64,000 nucleotides of DNA from Vibrio splendidus (lineage in GTDB: Bacteria > Pseudomonadota > Gammaproteobacteria > Enterobacterales > Vibrionaceae). A program made the translations under genes and the position numbers. The stretch lies in contig NZ_CP031055.1 of the NCBI RefSeq assembly GCF_003345295.1, forward strand, positions 930,001 to 994,000, given 5' to 3'. The first letter of the stretch is position 1, and every line of letters begins with the position of its first letter. The notes under the pieces are model-generated. The model did no database searches. It had not been told where the DNA came from and saw nothing but the letters and a program-made list of their open reading frames with translations. Positions 35,701 to 42,516 of this stretch are shown piece after piece.

Positions 35701-37230
35701 TTAGCCGTGACCAACAACGGTCAAGGTAACGCGGCTAATGTTCGTCTAACCGATGAGATCAGTGAACTACAAAACAGCACAGGTAATAAAGTCTTTATCG
35801 ATTGGACAATTGAAGGTGTGGAAGTCGACGACTCTGGCGCGGTTATTCAGCGTCATTCTTTCCCGTCGAATAAAGACTTAGACACCACAGTTAACCTGAA
35901 GTCCCAAAAGCGAAATGCCTATGCATTTGAAGTGGTGGGTACATTAGGTAAAGGTTTGGATGACGACATTACTAATACCTTCACGGCGACCGAATCTGAC
36001 GGTACCGAAACCAGCGACAGCGTAACCACTCACATCAAGAAGATTCCTGATAACTCTGGGGAATTGGAGCTGACTAAATCTGCACTGCAAGATACCGCGC
36101 AAGTCGGTGATGCGGTTGAGTACGAGATCATCGTCGAAAACAACAATGAATCTTACTTTAAGAACGTGGCGGTAGAAGACCGTTATCCGGGGGGCTTAAA
36201 GTATATCGTGGACACATCAGAAATCGTGTTGAGCGGTATCGATGGTGAGTTTGGTACGGAAGACGATCAAGTTATCTCGCAAGAGCCATCAGACACCGGC
36301 AAGCTCATGTTCACTTCGTTGAACTTTGATCCGGGCGAGAAGCTACGTATTCGATACTTATTGCGTGTATCGGTAGGTGCCACCTTTGGTGACTACATCA
36401 ACACCGCAGTCGCGAAAGTGGATGGCTCGGCTGTTTCCAATGAAGACACCGCTAAAGTGACCGTAGAGCCGGACAAGGTGTTCGATACCTCATCAATCAT
36501 CGGTAAAGTTTTTGAAGATCACAACAAGGATGGATTCCAAGCAGACGCAACCGCTTTTGATGTTGAGTTAACCGCGAACCTATCAACGCAAGGCTATATC
36601 GCCGACTCGACACACATCATCCGTGATGGTCAAGACGTTGCTGTTCAAGATGGCGCAATAACCACTGCTCTTGAAGATGGTTTGGAGCTTGGCGATCTTT
36701 GGGGTCACTCAGTGAACCGAACACTGCCAGAAACCAGCAGAGTGGTGATTCAATTCAAGACTCGAACACAGCAGAGCTTTGATTTCTATGTCACGACCGA
36801 TTCGGGCTCCCATATCGAGTTTGATGCAGAAGGTCAGATTCAGTTTAAGCATGAATCCGATAAGAAGAAGGGACTGAGCGCGGAAAACCTTAACGTAACC
36901 AGAAACCTATATCGCGATGGCGAGGATTACCTATGGGAAATCGTTATCGAGAACAAAGGTATTTACGAAGATGGTATTCCGGGCGTTAAGTTGATGACGG
37001 TTGAGGGAATCGTTATTTACACAGACCAGTACGGTCGTTACCACGTGCCCGACCAATGGGTACTCAATAAGAAAGGTAAGAACTTCCTCGTGAAGTTGGA
37101 CACTGACTCGCTATCCACCTCTATGGAAGTGGTGAGCGAAAACCCGAAAGTGTTGCGAATTACCCCGAACAAGCTCACCAAGTTCAACTTTAGCGTTCAT
37201 CGCAAAGATCAAGAAAGTGAACAGAAGTAA
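26755..37230 (+). CDS. Giant Sec-exported DUF11-like repeat protein (about 3490 aa)
   Basis: Start at ATG 26755 gives a normal Sec signal peptide (MFRYNLAFFLSILLFPLASYA/DTT); the frame is open 16 codons further to 26707, where there is no ribosome-binding site. I count 22 diverged repeats of about 145 aa. Each has an opening like KxxDxxxYxPGxxVxYxIxVxNxGxGxAxDVxxxDxIxxI, an Asp-rich middle strand such as DIDTDVDI and a closing GxIxNxAxVDG. This is the B_ant_repeat/DUF11 immunoglobulin-like pattern. The last repeat is the most canonical. The final 250 aa start GKVFEDHNKDGFQ and end with GIPGVKLMTVEGIVIYTDQYG and SENPKVLRITPNKLTKFNF, a conserved tail seen in other DUF11 surface proteins. Mature cysteines occur only as pairs inside single repeats (4, 8 and 14), fitting disulfides outside the cytoplasm. 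No membrane anchor, sortase signal, autotransporter barrel or RTX nonapeptides. Function unknown; a surface filament or adhesin is the best guess. Confidence 0.85.
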   Translation: MFRYNLAFFLSILLFPLASYADTTGLVMDLSVDSASYDNDQEVAYTLVLTNESDKAIAELDVKDELLNILTTDDQGNNVNAFSQVSTQAQYSFLSSPGDYSRFGNLDASGVRIAAGGSVTYTMVATVSADAAGTIDNVASASTGLLDAVESNTESIQRGVYQHDVVVSVDKTNYQLNNKLTYKIKVSNTGDTFIQTLDVQDVLSDIKALNIEGALQQAFTDNVNSVSKVEGSKSEPGTFAESGDLSVSGASIDIGGSVTYEIQATVADNLVGDIVNDDITAETRDDLVTVDEVITPPTEPSITLTHTLNQSDNYLVDDEFSYTVTVANQASTGIAYHYSVQQFLADLETDLGNDVSNEKNATDTVGNPYDFWTNEVTSIGSHSLSELNVSGKESNKSLEDKVSIYPGEQIVYSVVVDVSPVSIGQIPQVAARVVDADGLADSGDALANILDSKGVLTTSSSQITRNKNTTDTTYVPGIAGDNEVVYDIVISNKDTEFFANDIEVIDKFACIVTEQADGSNASAFSEWKLEVADRSGDGSNYGSFNYNTWTTNDINLKVDLAPEGFVHYKLTAKVADTSVGQIVDDGTDAGLCLGDNLGESGSGVQMPNSKLKVQKEVDSRYYSAGGTLNYDITVENNGDGYAIDVPVYDDLVSVMTQSINDTPTKAYLSWVITAKSYASDGSISTNSDPGFTGQIEGNQSNKLILDEKAKLAPHDKIVYSIAAIVNPIADDEIRNEVTVDSVLYSDRGSYPRDYYLVLDKRVDGHNEQNAYTDTTNTVTYTISITNPEGNGFASNINVKDEISTIEAELLHEPGETKSVFSSWTISAEREADSPWVKAVTDPGSFSDNNDLDATAQIPPGATITYTIVGTLDRSVDSEILWGAFTNTATVTGPDTNLSDTVRTYPSEPNLVVAKTAQNTDFVVGERATFDIYIYNRGVGYANDATVQDSISALNFFNSWTIVGSTNTDKPGSRYGDIANDTDIDTDVDITPGGWVHYEVSGIVKSDYEEEQVSNRVDVYDPITDRDHSSSAQIDNSHSTYDINVSLAKTTDVVRYTPGEDLTYTIVIGNNSDTDETDLIFMDRLSEITTTLANDKDGEVEDVLNQNPFEYWSVDTGAGFGPNTTDDVEFPVSIPAKDFVTVRIKAHVKDNAVSNGVADRDDGIIRNEAVLIHDDNAGCTDDCEYAKRAVAENHQVHNSGGVVRTTNINRYSPGDELTYTIKYNSQDGHGYRNNVDVNELINGISVELQDGNSGNPFFDDSVGSNKFTVAVAKSDPANAGTTDGTKDGDVANDTDIVTSIDIDAGEDVTYTVTGTVRPDAVGDIHYRDTVVIPDDYHLDFDKTTDEVVYEPAQTMTYHLVIENDGKGNAHDIPIVDNLEDITVSLVDGKTGPAYSDWTITSIATGTDSEYVDAGAGAGNVYTSTNSNLNVEADIPMGAKLEYQVVATINDKANGDVVNVLTVDGDTISHDIRQEARKVDFEKNILAYYDTDENELVGATNYMPGGYVEYEILIENIASAHVDDMSLRDDIDQINTQYFNGTRGPAFDSWTIETFTDSSGISNPDVDNSIQDNKPIDTHFDISADNFGRAASSAFVRYAIKAKISPKAVGSFTNKAYIDEDNGNELIAVSPPSTMAEPEVTFSKKAFYDAGFSSQKTEYSQASGESEVYYRVEIKNTGDGIEYGSRLEDAISEIQTRIAEDSTSSGGDPIGQPFLAGWEVSLDKTAATGSITDAIDFVPGNNIDIDNDIVIAPQESLTFTIHAQIREDALGDIQNKATYDGSARTANLMPLENNTSVEKRVVSINGNPFSDGDTYLPGDEVEYEFVVTNPENGWANDIQIKDTITDIQVEVIGGKTESVFVSGDMTHEVSNGIDANIDTYVPSYNTSGNLDIETDIAAGEVLTFNLTGVVRDDALGTIDANQVTAGSGSATSQVIPPKDAELDYFKTLVYTDGESAGCSVPSNDGSGCTYAPRGDVEYQVTLDNTGDSIANDVSVIDAIHTIKTEDGDDAFSSWTTAIAVEPVGTYDVQGNYNGSVPLNATVDLRPGERIVFDVKGTVSTSATGTITNTAQVNGDNTNDIVLDPGRSNILIDKWTDTPEYVPGGTVNYYIDITNDDVDSGLFSIRDIISGFEVETVDGSMETALTEWTVDYDVLYNSAPSDLNANDFSELDKLVGQNSPDIDLPVESIKMAGRDDAGTGGGDKYTVVRIHVQGKVRDDAIGRFTNTAYLRHGLDDSKIARLREGFITPKSGQLVLTKETTPIAEPDAKYQPGQPISYKITVANTGEGYLVDQVLTDRIDTIMTEVANSTDQEQALTGNWIISDEQLDGSGDPALNARKDVVNNTQGYSATYSIHPGDSYSFVVTNTVNDKAKGEITNVVKVDSDDGEHSADANYIPEDAQVEITKDVDKAEYLPGEALQYTVTVKNNGLGWAEDVAIQDALKSVETTIAGGATEQAFDPASIQISAVSTTGETPVPDATSGEDLNETLDIAPQDSIVFTIQVTTNPLATGDITNIASATFDGTTFDDSATSTPVLATVSVKKTVDTPSYEVTKLINYDITVTNSSDAFASGVQLEDIISDIQVDTTADKQESAFLLWEVSFDASDDRSVVTPKTFDLSEDIDVSMDVAPQSKVTFHVKALIRTTAIGDISNTATITYNGAPQDSVVIITPKEAEFVATKTNVQTEYEPGGELEFLITIENTSNNYISDLSVVDDMESIEVAYYNGSTGPAFVAGSTSLVVDSTTIGTTTEQVSPTEYNVDIAPHGTVVFRSKGTVVDTATGHIINTAQVDGGDVISPPVQTVAAVVQAELFTDAPYYVPGEQVEYHLVVQNIGRGIAKDVALYTQFSESMGDHIDGNFSNAFDEWTLTATSEGAETQPGTFDDDKDLFTLVDIAPGGKIDYTFTLTVNEDMLTNIDVLGYYLDLTGSPAMRARSKGMLASETSMQAVADQVSALDLPPVGADLVVEKRSDKPEYTEDDDSVTYYLAVTNNGQGNAANVRLTDEISELQNSTGNKVFIDWTIEGVEVDDSGAVIQRHSFPSNKDLDTTVNLKSQKRNAYAFEVVGTLGKGLDDDITNTFTATESDGTETSDSVTTHIKKIPDNSGELELTKSALQDTAQVGDAVEYEIIVENNNESYFKNVAVEDRYPGGLKYIVDTSEIVLSGIDGEFGTEDDQVISQEPSDTGKLMFTSLNFDPGEKLRIRYLLRVSVGATFGDYINTAVAKVDGSAVSNEDTAKVTVEPDKVFDTSSIIGKVFEDHNKDGFQADATAFDVELTANLSTQGYIADSTHIIRDGQDVAVQDGAITTALEDGLELGDLWGHSVNRTLPETSRVVIQFKTRTQQSFDFYVTTDSGSHIEFDAEGQIQFKHESDKKKGLSAENLNVTRNLYRDGEDYLWEIVIENKGIYEDGIPGVKLMTVEGIVIYTDQYGRYHVPDQWVLNKKGKNFLVKLDTDSLSTSMEVVSENPKVLRITPNKLTKFNFSVHRKDQESEQK
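26833..36471 (+). repeat. 22 tandem DUF11-like repeat modules (protein level)
   Basis: Module openings I used to count include VMDLSVDSASYD (1), VVSVDKTNYQL (2), KLKVQKEVDSRYYSAGG (5), NVSLAKTTDVVRYTPGE (8), QVEITKDVDKAEYLPGE (17), EFVATKTNVQTEYEPGG (19) and ELELTKSALQDTAQVGD (22). Repeats differ in length because of loops, and are too diverged for obvious DNA-level repeats. Such a tract should therefore be stable against recombination. Confidence 0.8.
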
Positions 37231-37257
37231 GCCATTGGAACCGTATCTGGAAATTGT

Positions 37258-40200
37258 ATGAAAGTATTTAGTAAGTCTCGTTTAGCGACGTGTGTGTTGA
37301 CTGCCATCCCAGTGATGGCGGTAGCGAAAGACACAGGTAAGCTTGAAAAACTCGGTTCTGAGACGACTGGCATTGAAATCACCAAACCGAATCAAGACCA
37401 AGACAGCTCACGTATTTACCTAGAGCAAGGCGCTATTTGGGCAAGCCGTGACATCACTCGCTTTGACCCAGTATTAGATGTCAGTGTCAGTGATGAATTA
37501 GAAGTCGAACAAGGCACACTGCGTGACAGCGTCGGTTTCACCGTCACCACCAACTATGGTTACTACATCAAAAAGTACCAATTGGAAGTGTACCGTGTGG
37601 GTGACTTTGGCTTGTCTGAGCCAATCGCTGTGCTTGATGGCGATAAACTGGCAAACGATTCTGACATCAACTGGGATGGTCAAACTGATGTCGACTACCA
37701 GTTTGCGGTTGGTGAGCAGTTGATGTTCCGCCTAAAAGCGTGGGACAAAGATGGCAACATGGATGTGACTACCGTTGGTGTCACGGATTTGGTGAAGCCT
37801 GATTCTGAAGTCGATATCGATCGCAACGATAACGACGATGAAGAGAGCAAAGACAAAAGCTACGGCCAAGCTAAGTTGATGCGTCACAACATCCCGACCA
37901 ATGCGGGCTTAGCGAAATTTATCGGCACCGGCTTAAAGGGCGTAGATAAAGTCATCATCGGTGAAGATGAATTTGATGTCGAAGATGGCAACTTATACGC
38001 AGAGCAGTACTTACCTACAGACTCCTACATTTTCCCAACCAAGGTTGTGTTTGATAACGGTGATGAACGTCGTTACAAGCTGTACGTTCGTATTCCAGAT
38101 ACTTACTACGCACAAACCGGCTTGGCTGATCTTTATGTTGGTAAGAACAATGTGTCTGGTAATAGCGATGCATTAAGTGTCGATGACCAGTACCAAGATG
38201 ACATCTATAACCAAGGTCGTTTAGCGTACTTTGGTCAGGGTAAATTTGGCGACAAACTTCGTGTAACGACTCACTTTGATACGCGAGAAAGTGAAATCAA
38301 AGACATGTTCAAACATCCGTTCGCCTCCGACGATTCGGATGTGTTCGATATCCTCGAAGACGACGATGAGCTTTATTACGGCAACTATGGCGATAGCTCA
38401 AACATCGAAAAAGTGGTCAACACCAAGGGCAAGGTTTACCTCAATGTGGAATATGATAAGTCTCAATACTTGTGGGGTAACTATAACACGGGTTTAACAG
38501 GCACCGAGAACAACGATTACAACCGTAGCCTCTATGGTTTCAAAGCGGATTATCGCACTCGTGACACCACGCAGTATGGCGAAGACCGTTTGAACGTGGT
38601 CGGTTTTACCGCAGAAGCAGATTCCTTGTATGCACACGATGAGTTTTTGGGTACAGGTGGCTCTCTATACTTCCTTCGTCATGGTGAAGCGGTACCAGGA
38701 AGCGATAAGGTTTATGTAAAAGTAAAAGATGAATCTGGCTTAGTGCAGAATGAAATCCCACTTGAGCCTGGTGTCGACTATGACTTTGACCCATACCAAG
38801 GTCGCATTATTTTGACCAAGCCACTCGACAACATCCTATCCGACAGCTTTGGCAGCGTGATTGAAAACGGAGACGACTACGAAAACTTTCTGGTTGTCGA
38901 CTATGAGTACGTCCCACAAGGTTCAGATTCATTAAATGCGATGTCTTACGGTGGTCGTACCAAAGGCTGGATTAACGACTACATTGGTGTTGGCGTGACG
39001 TACGCGACCCAAGAGAAAGACAATCAAGATTACGAGTCTTATGGTACGGACTTAACGCTACGTGCCACTGAAGGGACCTACATTAAGGCTGAGTTTGCAC
39101 ATAGTGAAGGTAGGCAAACCGAGTCGAATTTTGTCTCTACCGATGGTGGTTTAACCTTTACGCCCATTGGCGACACGTTGGAAGACCGCGAGGGTGATAG
39201 TGTCCAAATCACAGCTGTCACCAGTCTTTATGACCTTGCCCCAACCGTCTTTGGTGCCGTTGGTAATGACCTGAAACTTTGGTATCGAGACAAAGACGCG
39301 GGATACAGCTACGCGAGCAGCAGCGATGACCTTGAACAAGAAGCTTACGGTGCTGAACTTCGTTTACAAGCTACCGATCGCTTGGCGGTTCTCTCTCGCT
39401 TCTCGACCAATGAAGAGCGCGATGTCGATGGTAATCTAGAAACAGATACTGAAACCATTGAGATTGAGACTCAAGTTAAAATCACCGAGCACATTAAGGT
39501 TTCGGCGGCAGGGCAACAAACTGAAGAGCTTAACCAAAACGACGAGCACAGTGATGCGACCTTAGCGGGTGTACGTTTGGAATACATGTGGGACAGTGAG
39601 AACAGCGTTTACGTCAAAGGGCAAAAGACCGTCGACCAGTCGGATGACTATGATGAAAACGACAGCGCGTCGATTGGTGCTGAGTTCCAAGTGTTGGAAG
39701 ACTTGTCTCTTGGTGGCGAATACACCGATGGCGACCGAGGCCAAGTAGCAGAAGCGACGGTGACTTACGATGTATCCGATGACCACTCAACCTACGTAAC
39801 TTATGTAGATGATAACTACGAAGGCCAAAACAACGTGATTGTTGGTCAGCGTGCAGACCTCACCAGCAGTGTCGATTTTTACCAAGAGAACCAGTTTGTT
39901 GATGAAAATGATGGTCATGGCCGTATCGACTCATACGGCTTTGGCTACAATGTGACGGAAGATGTCGAGATGGGGATTGGTTATCAGCTTGGTGAAATTG
40001 AAGATGACCAGAACATTACCACAGAGCGTGAATCTATCAGCTTCAATGCCTCAATTGACCTAGATGACATAACCCTTAGCCACGAATTTGAATACCGAGT
40101 GGATAAGAGTGAAGACGACCCTGACATCGCTCAGCGAGAACTTCAACAAATCGTGACGACCAACCGTTATACGCATCACTTAACGGAAGAGTACACATTG

Positions 40201-40773
40201 TTCGGCAAGTACAACTACTCCATTACCGAAAGCGAGACTACGGGCGAAACTATGGCGCAATTTACTGAAGCTACTGGCGGCCTCGCGTATCGTCCGATCT
40301 ACAACGATCGACTCAATTTACTGAGCCGCTACACGTATATTGCAGATTTCGATCAACTGGATCGCGATGTGGATTATCAAGACGAAACCAGTCAGATCAT
40401 TGAAGTTGAAGCGATCTATTCGATTGACCAACATTGGGACGTCGGTACTAAGTACGCCCATAAAGACAAACAGCAAGCTTTTGAACGAGCATCTGGTGCG
40501 AATGAGATGGTTAAAAGTGACATCGACCTATATGGACTTAGCGCCTCTTATCGCGTGATGAAAGAGTGGGATGTGACGGGTGAATACCACTGGAAAACAG
40601 ACACACTCAACGATGAGCTAGAACACGGTGCGCTAGTTTCGGTGAACAAGCACATTGGCGAGAACTTTAAAATGGGGATTGGTTATAACTTCTCTGCGTT
40701 TGATAGTGACTTAACCAATGATGACGACTACGACGCATCCGGTGTGTTCATTAACTTAGTCGGTAAGATCTAA
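37258..40773 (+). CDS. Large outer-membrane beta-barrel protein partnered with the giant repeat protein
   Basis: 1171 aa with a Sec signal peptide (cleavage near VMAVA/KD). Residues 30-350 are soluble strands. A conserved module follows: FGDKLRVTTHFDTRESE, YGDSS, VYLNVEYDKSQYLWGNYNTG, NRSLYGFKADYRTRD, FLGTGGSLYFLRHGE and DYDFDPYQGRIILTKPL. I recognise this block from large OMPs that accompany DUF11 proteins in Pseudomonas and other proteobacteria. From about residue 570 to the end, amphipathic strands with alternating aromatic residues (GYNVTEDVEMGIGYQLGE, GLSASYRVMKEWDVTGEY) end in GVFINLVGKI, consistent with a barrel of 20 or more strands. No TonB box, plug domain or POTRA domain is seen. 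It starts 27 bases after the giant gene's stop. It may anchor or export the giant protein (inference). Confidence 0.75.
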   Translation: MKVFSKSRLATCVLTAIPVMAVAKDTGKLEKLGSETTGIEITKPNQDQDSSRIYLEQGAIWASRDITRFDPVLDVSVSDELEVEQGTLRDSVGFTVTTNYGYYIKKYQLEVYRVGDFGLSEPIAVLDGDKLANDSDINWDGQTDVDYQFAVGEQLMFRLKAWDKDGNMDVTTVGVTDLVKPDSEVDIDRNDNDDEESKDKSYGQAKLMRHNIPTNAGLAKFIGTGLKGVDKVIIGEDEFDVEDGNLYAEQYLPTDSYIFPTKVVFDNGDERRYKLYVRIPDTYYAQTGLADLYVGKNNVSGNSDALSVDDQYQDDIYNQGRLAYFGQGKFGDKLRVTTHFDTRESEIKDMFKHPFASDDSDVFDILEDDDELYYGNYGDSSNIEKVVNTKGKVYLNVEYDKSQYLWGNYNTGLTGTENNDYNRSLYGFKADYRTRDTTQYGEDRLNVVGFTAEADSLYAHDEFLGTGGSLYFLRHGEAVPGSDKVYVKVKDESGLVQNEIPLEPGVDYDFDPYQGRIILTKPLDNILSDSFGSVIENGDDYENFLVVDYEYVPQGSDSLNAMSYGGRTKGWINDYIGVGVTYATQEKDNQDYESYGTDLTLRATEGTYIKAEFAHSEGRQTESNFVSTDGGLTFTPIGDTLEDREGDSVQITAVTSLYDLAPTVFGAVGNDLKLWYRDKDAGYSYASSSDDLEQEAYGAELRLQATDRLAVLSRFSTNEERDVDGNLETDTETIEIETQVKITEHIKVSAAGQQTEELNQNDEHSDATLAGVRLEYMWDSENSVYVKGQKTVDQSDDYDENDSASIGAEFQVLEDLSLGGEYTDGDRGQVAEATVTYDVSDDHSTYVTYVDDNYEGQNNVIVGQRADLTSSVDFYQENQFVDENDGHGRIDSYGFGYNVTEDVEMGIGYQLGEIEDDQNITTERESISFNASIDLDDITLSHEFEYRVDKSEDDPDIAQRELQQIVTTNRYTHHLTEEYTLFGKYNYSITESETTGETMAQFTEATGGLAYRPIYNDRLNLLSRYTYIADFDQLDRDVDYQDETSQIIEVEAIYSIDQHWDVGTKYAHKDKQQAFERASGANEMVKSDIDLYGLSASYRVMKEWDVTGEYHWKTDTLNDELEHGALVSVNKHIGENFKMGIGYNFSAFDSDLTNDDDYDASGVFINLVGKI

Positions 40774-40835
40774 GCCAGCCCAAAAGTGGCTTGAAAGTTA
40801 AGAGTTGAGAATTCGAAGTGACAGTTAAGAGTAAG

Positions 40836-41786
40836 ATGAAAACAATTATTTTCCTAATAAGCACAGTGATGAGTACTTTGCTGCTTTCCGGCTGTGCAAC
40901 CGACACCTATGTGAGTCAGGAGAACCGAGACAAGTTTGCTGGCATCGATGTGTCTAAGTTTTTAATCAGCGAGTGTTTGGCGCCAGAGCGTGAGGTGCAT
41001 ATCGCCATCGCAGAGCATTTTGCGTTTGATAGATATCAATTACGCGACCTCGACAAGATCAACTTAGATACCTTTGTTAAAGAGATCAGAGGCTTAAAAG
41101 GGCGCATCACGATTGTCGGCCATACTGATTTCAAGGGTTCTCTCGAATATAATGAGCGCCTTTCACAGCGACGCGCTAAATCGGTCGCAGATTATTTGAA
41201 AGGGCAACTAGACCCAACGCAATATGACTGGGAAGTAAAACACCTTGGTGAGACTCAACCCCTTCTGCTTGGTAAGACAGATAAAGACCTAGCGGAGAAC
41301 CGCCGTGCATTTATTGTGTTTGAAGAAGCTCAGAAGTATGAAGAGATGCTTTTCTGTGAGCCACCAAAACCAGAACGTAAAGTTTATATGGCAATGACGC
41401 CGCACTTCGATTTCGATAAGTCAGTACTCAAGCAAGAAGATCTAACTCAGTTAGATGACTTCACAACTAAATTGAGCGGCCTGCAAGGTAGTATTATGGT
41501 GGCAGGGCACACCGACCAAGCAGGTTCACTTTCTTACAATGAAAAGCTGGCAGAGCGCCGCGCAGAAACGGTGGTTGAATACCTCAAAACCAAACTCGAT
41601 CCTAAGCAGTTCATCTGGGAAGTGAAGTCATTTGGTAAGTTGCAGCCTGCGATTAATGAACGCTCTGAAAAAGCCGATGCATTAAACCGCCGCGCGTTCA
41701 TTGTGTTCAAAGAGTCTGATATTACTGCCGAACAGCAAGCTCTTTCTGGCAGTGAACAAGAGGCGTCGAGCAGCGAGAGCGATTAG
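40836..41786 (+). CDS. Lipoprotein with two OmpA-like peptidoglycan-binding domains
   Basis: 316 aa from ATG 40836; a lipoprotein signal ends LLLSGC, so the mature N-terminus is lipidated. Two consecutive OmpA_C domains follow: HIAIAEHFAFDRYQL ... GHTDFKGSLEYNERLSQRRA (about 60-165) and VYMAMTPHFDFDKSVL ... GHTDQAGSLSYNEKLAERRA (about 185-290). Both retain the Asp and Arg that hold diaminopimelate in peptidoglycan. A Ser/Glu-rich tail ends the protein. It lies 62 bases after the barrel gene and just before a terminator, so it closes a three-gene operon. One OmpA domain per protein is usual; two in tandem is uncommon. Confidence 0.88.
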   Translation: MKTIIFLISTVMSTLLLSGCATDTYVSQENRDKFAGIDVSKFLISECLAPEREVHIAIAEHFAFDRYQLRDLDKINLDTFVKEIRGLKGRITIVGHTDFKGSLEYNERLSQRRAKSVADYLKGQLDPTQYDWEVKHLGETQPLLLGKTDKDLAENRRAFIVFEEAQKYEEMLFCEPPKPERKVYMAMTPHFDFDKSVLKQEDLTQLDDFTTKLSGLQGSIMVAGHTDQAGSLSYNEKLAERRAETVVEYLKTKLDPKQFIWEVKSFGKLQPAINERSEKADALNRRAFIVFKESDITAEQQALSGSEQEASSSESD

Positions 41787-41830
41787 AGTTCACCGAAGAA
41801 TAACGAATAGTTGCATTTACAATAAAACGC

Positions 41831-41856
41831 AAAAGCCCCATATGTTGGGGCTTTTT
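41831..41856. terminator. Terminator closing the giant-repeat operon, also facing the BLUF gene
   Basis: AAAAGCCCC-ATATGT-TGGGGCTTTTT hairpin with T runs on both strands. Confidence 0.9.
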
Positions 41857-41891
41857 GTTGCTCGCTCTACGGATTAAGTCGGGTCGAAGAT

Positions 41892-42320
41892 CTATTCAGA
41901 TGGCAAATTTTGCTTTAACTCTAAAAGCATTCGGTAAGCACTTTCGCCAGACATTTCGTACGGGTTAAATTGATCAGATGTTGAAAACTGTAAGTTCAAC
42001 AGCTCGGTTAAATTGGACTGCGGAATGTCTCCCATCGACCAGTCTCCAAATTCTCTACTATCAATCTCTTTAAAATAAAGTATTGCGACGTGATTGTGTC
42101 TCTCGTCGTTAAGAATATGATTGTACGTGTGGTTAACGGCCTCTCTAGACCCTTCAATACATTGAAGAAAGTACTTTTGATTATGGCTGAGAAGCCCCGT
42201 TAAATGGCTCTGCCGATTATGATCTCGTGAGATAGCGAGTATCTCCTCCAATGCTTTGGAATCACAACATTCGGAAAGCGTACTGACATAAATTAACCGA
42301 GTTAGGAACATAGGCATCAT
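41892..42320 (-). CDS. Single-domain BLUF blue-light photoreceptor
   Basis: 142 aa; the BLUF fold fills residues 8-100. The flavin-contacting residues line up with AppA at a constant offset of 10: Tyr11 (AppA Tyr21), Asn35 (Asn45), Gln53 in FLQCIEG (Gln63), Trp94 (Trp104) and Met96 (Met106). The photocycle residues are therefore all present. The remaining 45 aa form a short C-terminal cap with no EAL, GGDEF or cyclase domain, so it must signal through a partner protein. Start is ATG 42320 or ATG 42311 (MFLTRLIYVS); the ribosome-binding site is weak for both. It converges on the surface-protein operon. Confidence 0.88.
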   Translation of the reverse strand: MMPMFLTRLIYVSTLSECCDSKALEEILAISRDHNRQSHLTGLLSHNQKYFLQCIEGSREAVNHTYNHILNDERHNHVAILYFKEIDSREFGDWSMGDIPQSNLTELLNLQFSTSDQFNPYEMSGESAYRMLLELKQNLPSE

Positions 42321-42516
42321 TTCGAATTTTTGTTCAAAGGGTATTAATAAATATAAGCCAAGCTCATGGAATTGCGAGTTATTGATTTAATTGTCACTCG
42401 GTGGCTTTTGGAAGAGAGAGGATGGGGATGAAGTAGAAAAGGGCAGGTCGCAAGATACGCTAAAATGACTCGAATGTTGGCCATTCAATTATTTTAGCGA
42501 CCTGCTTGTGAGCTTG

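Noticed and set aside
26755..37230. RTX adhesin or autotransporter reading of the giant protein
   Set aside because: No GGxGxDxUx nonapeptides, no type I secretion tail, no ESPR signal and no C-terminal barrel were seen.
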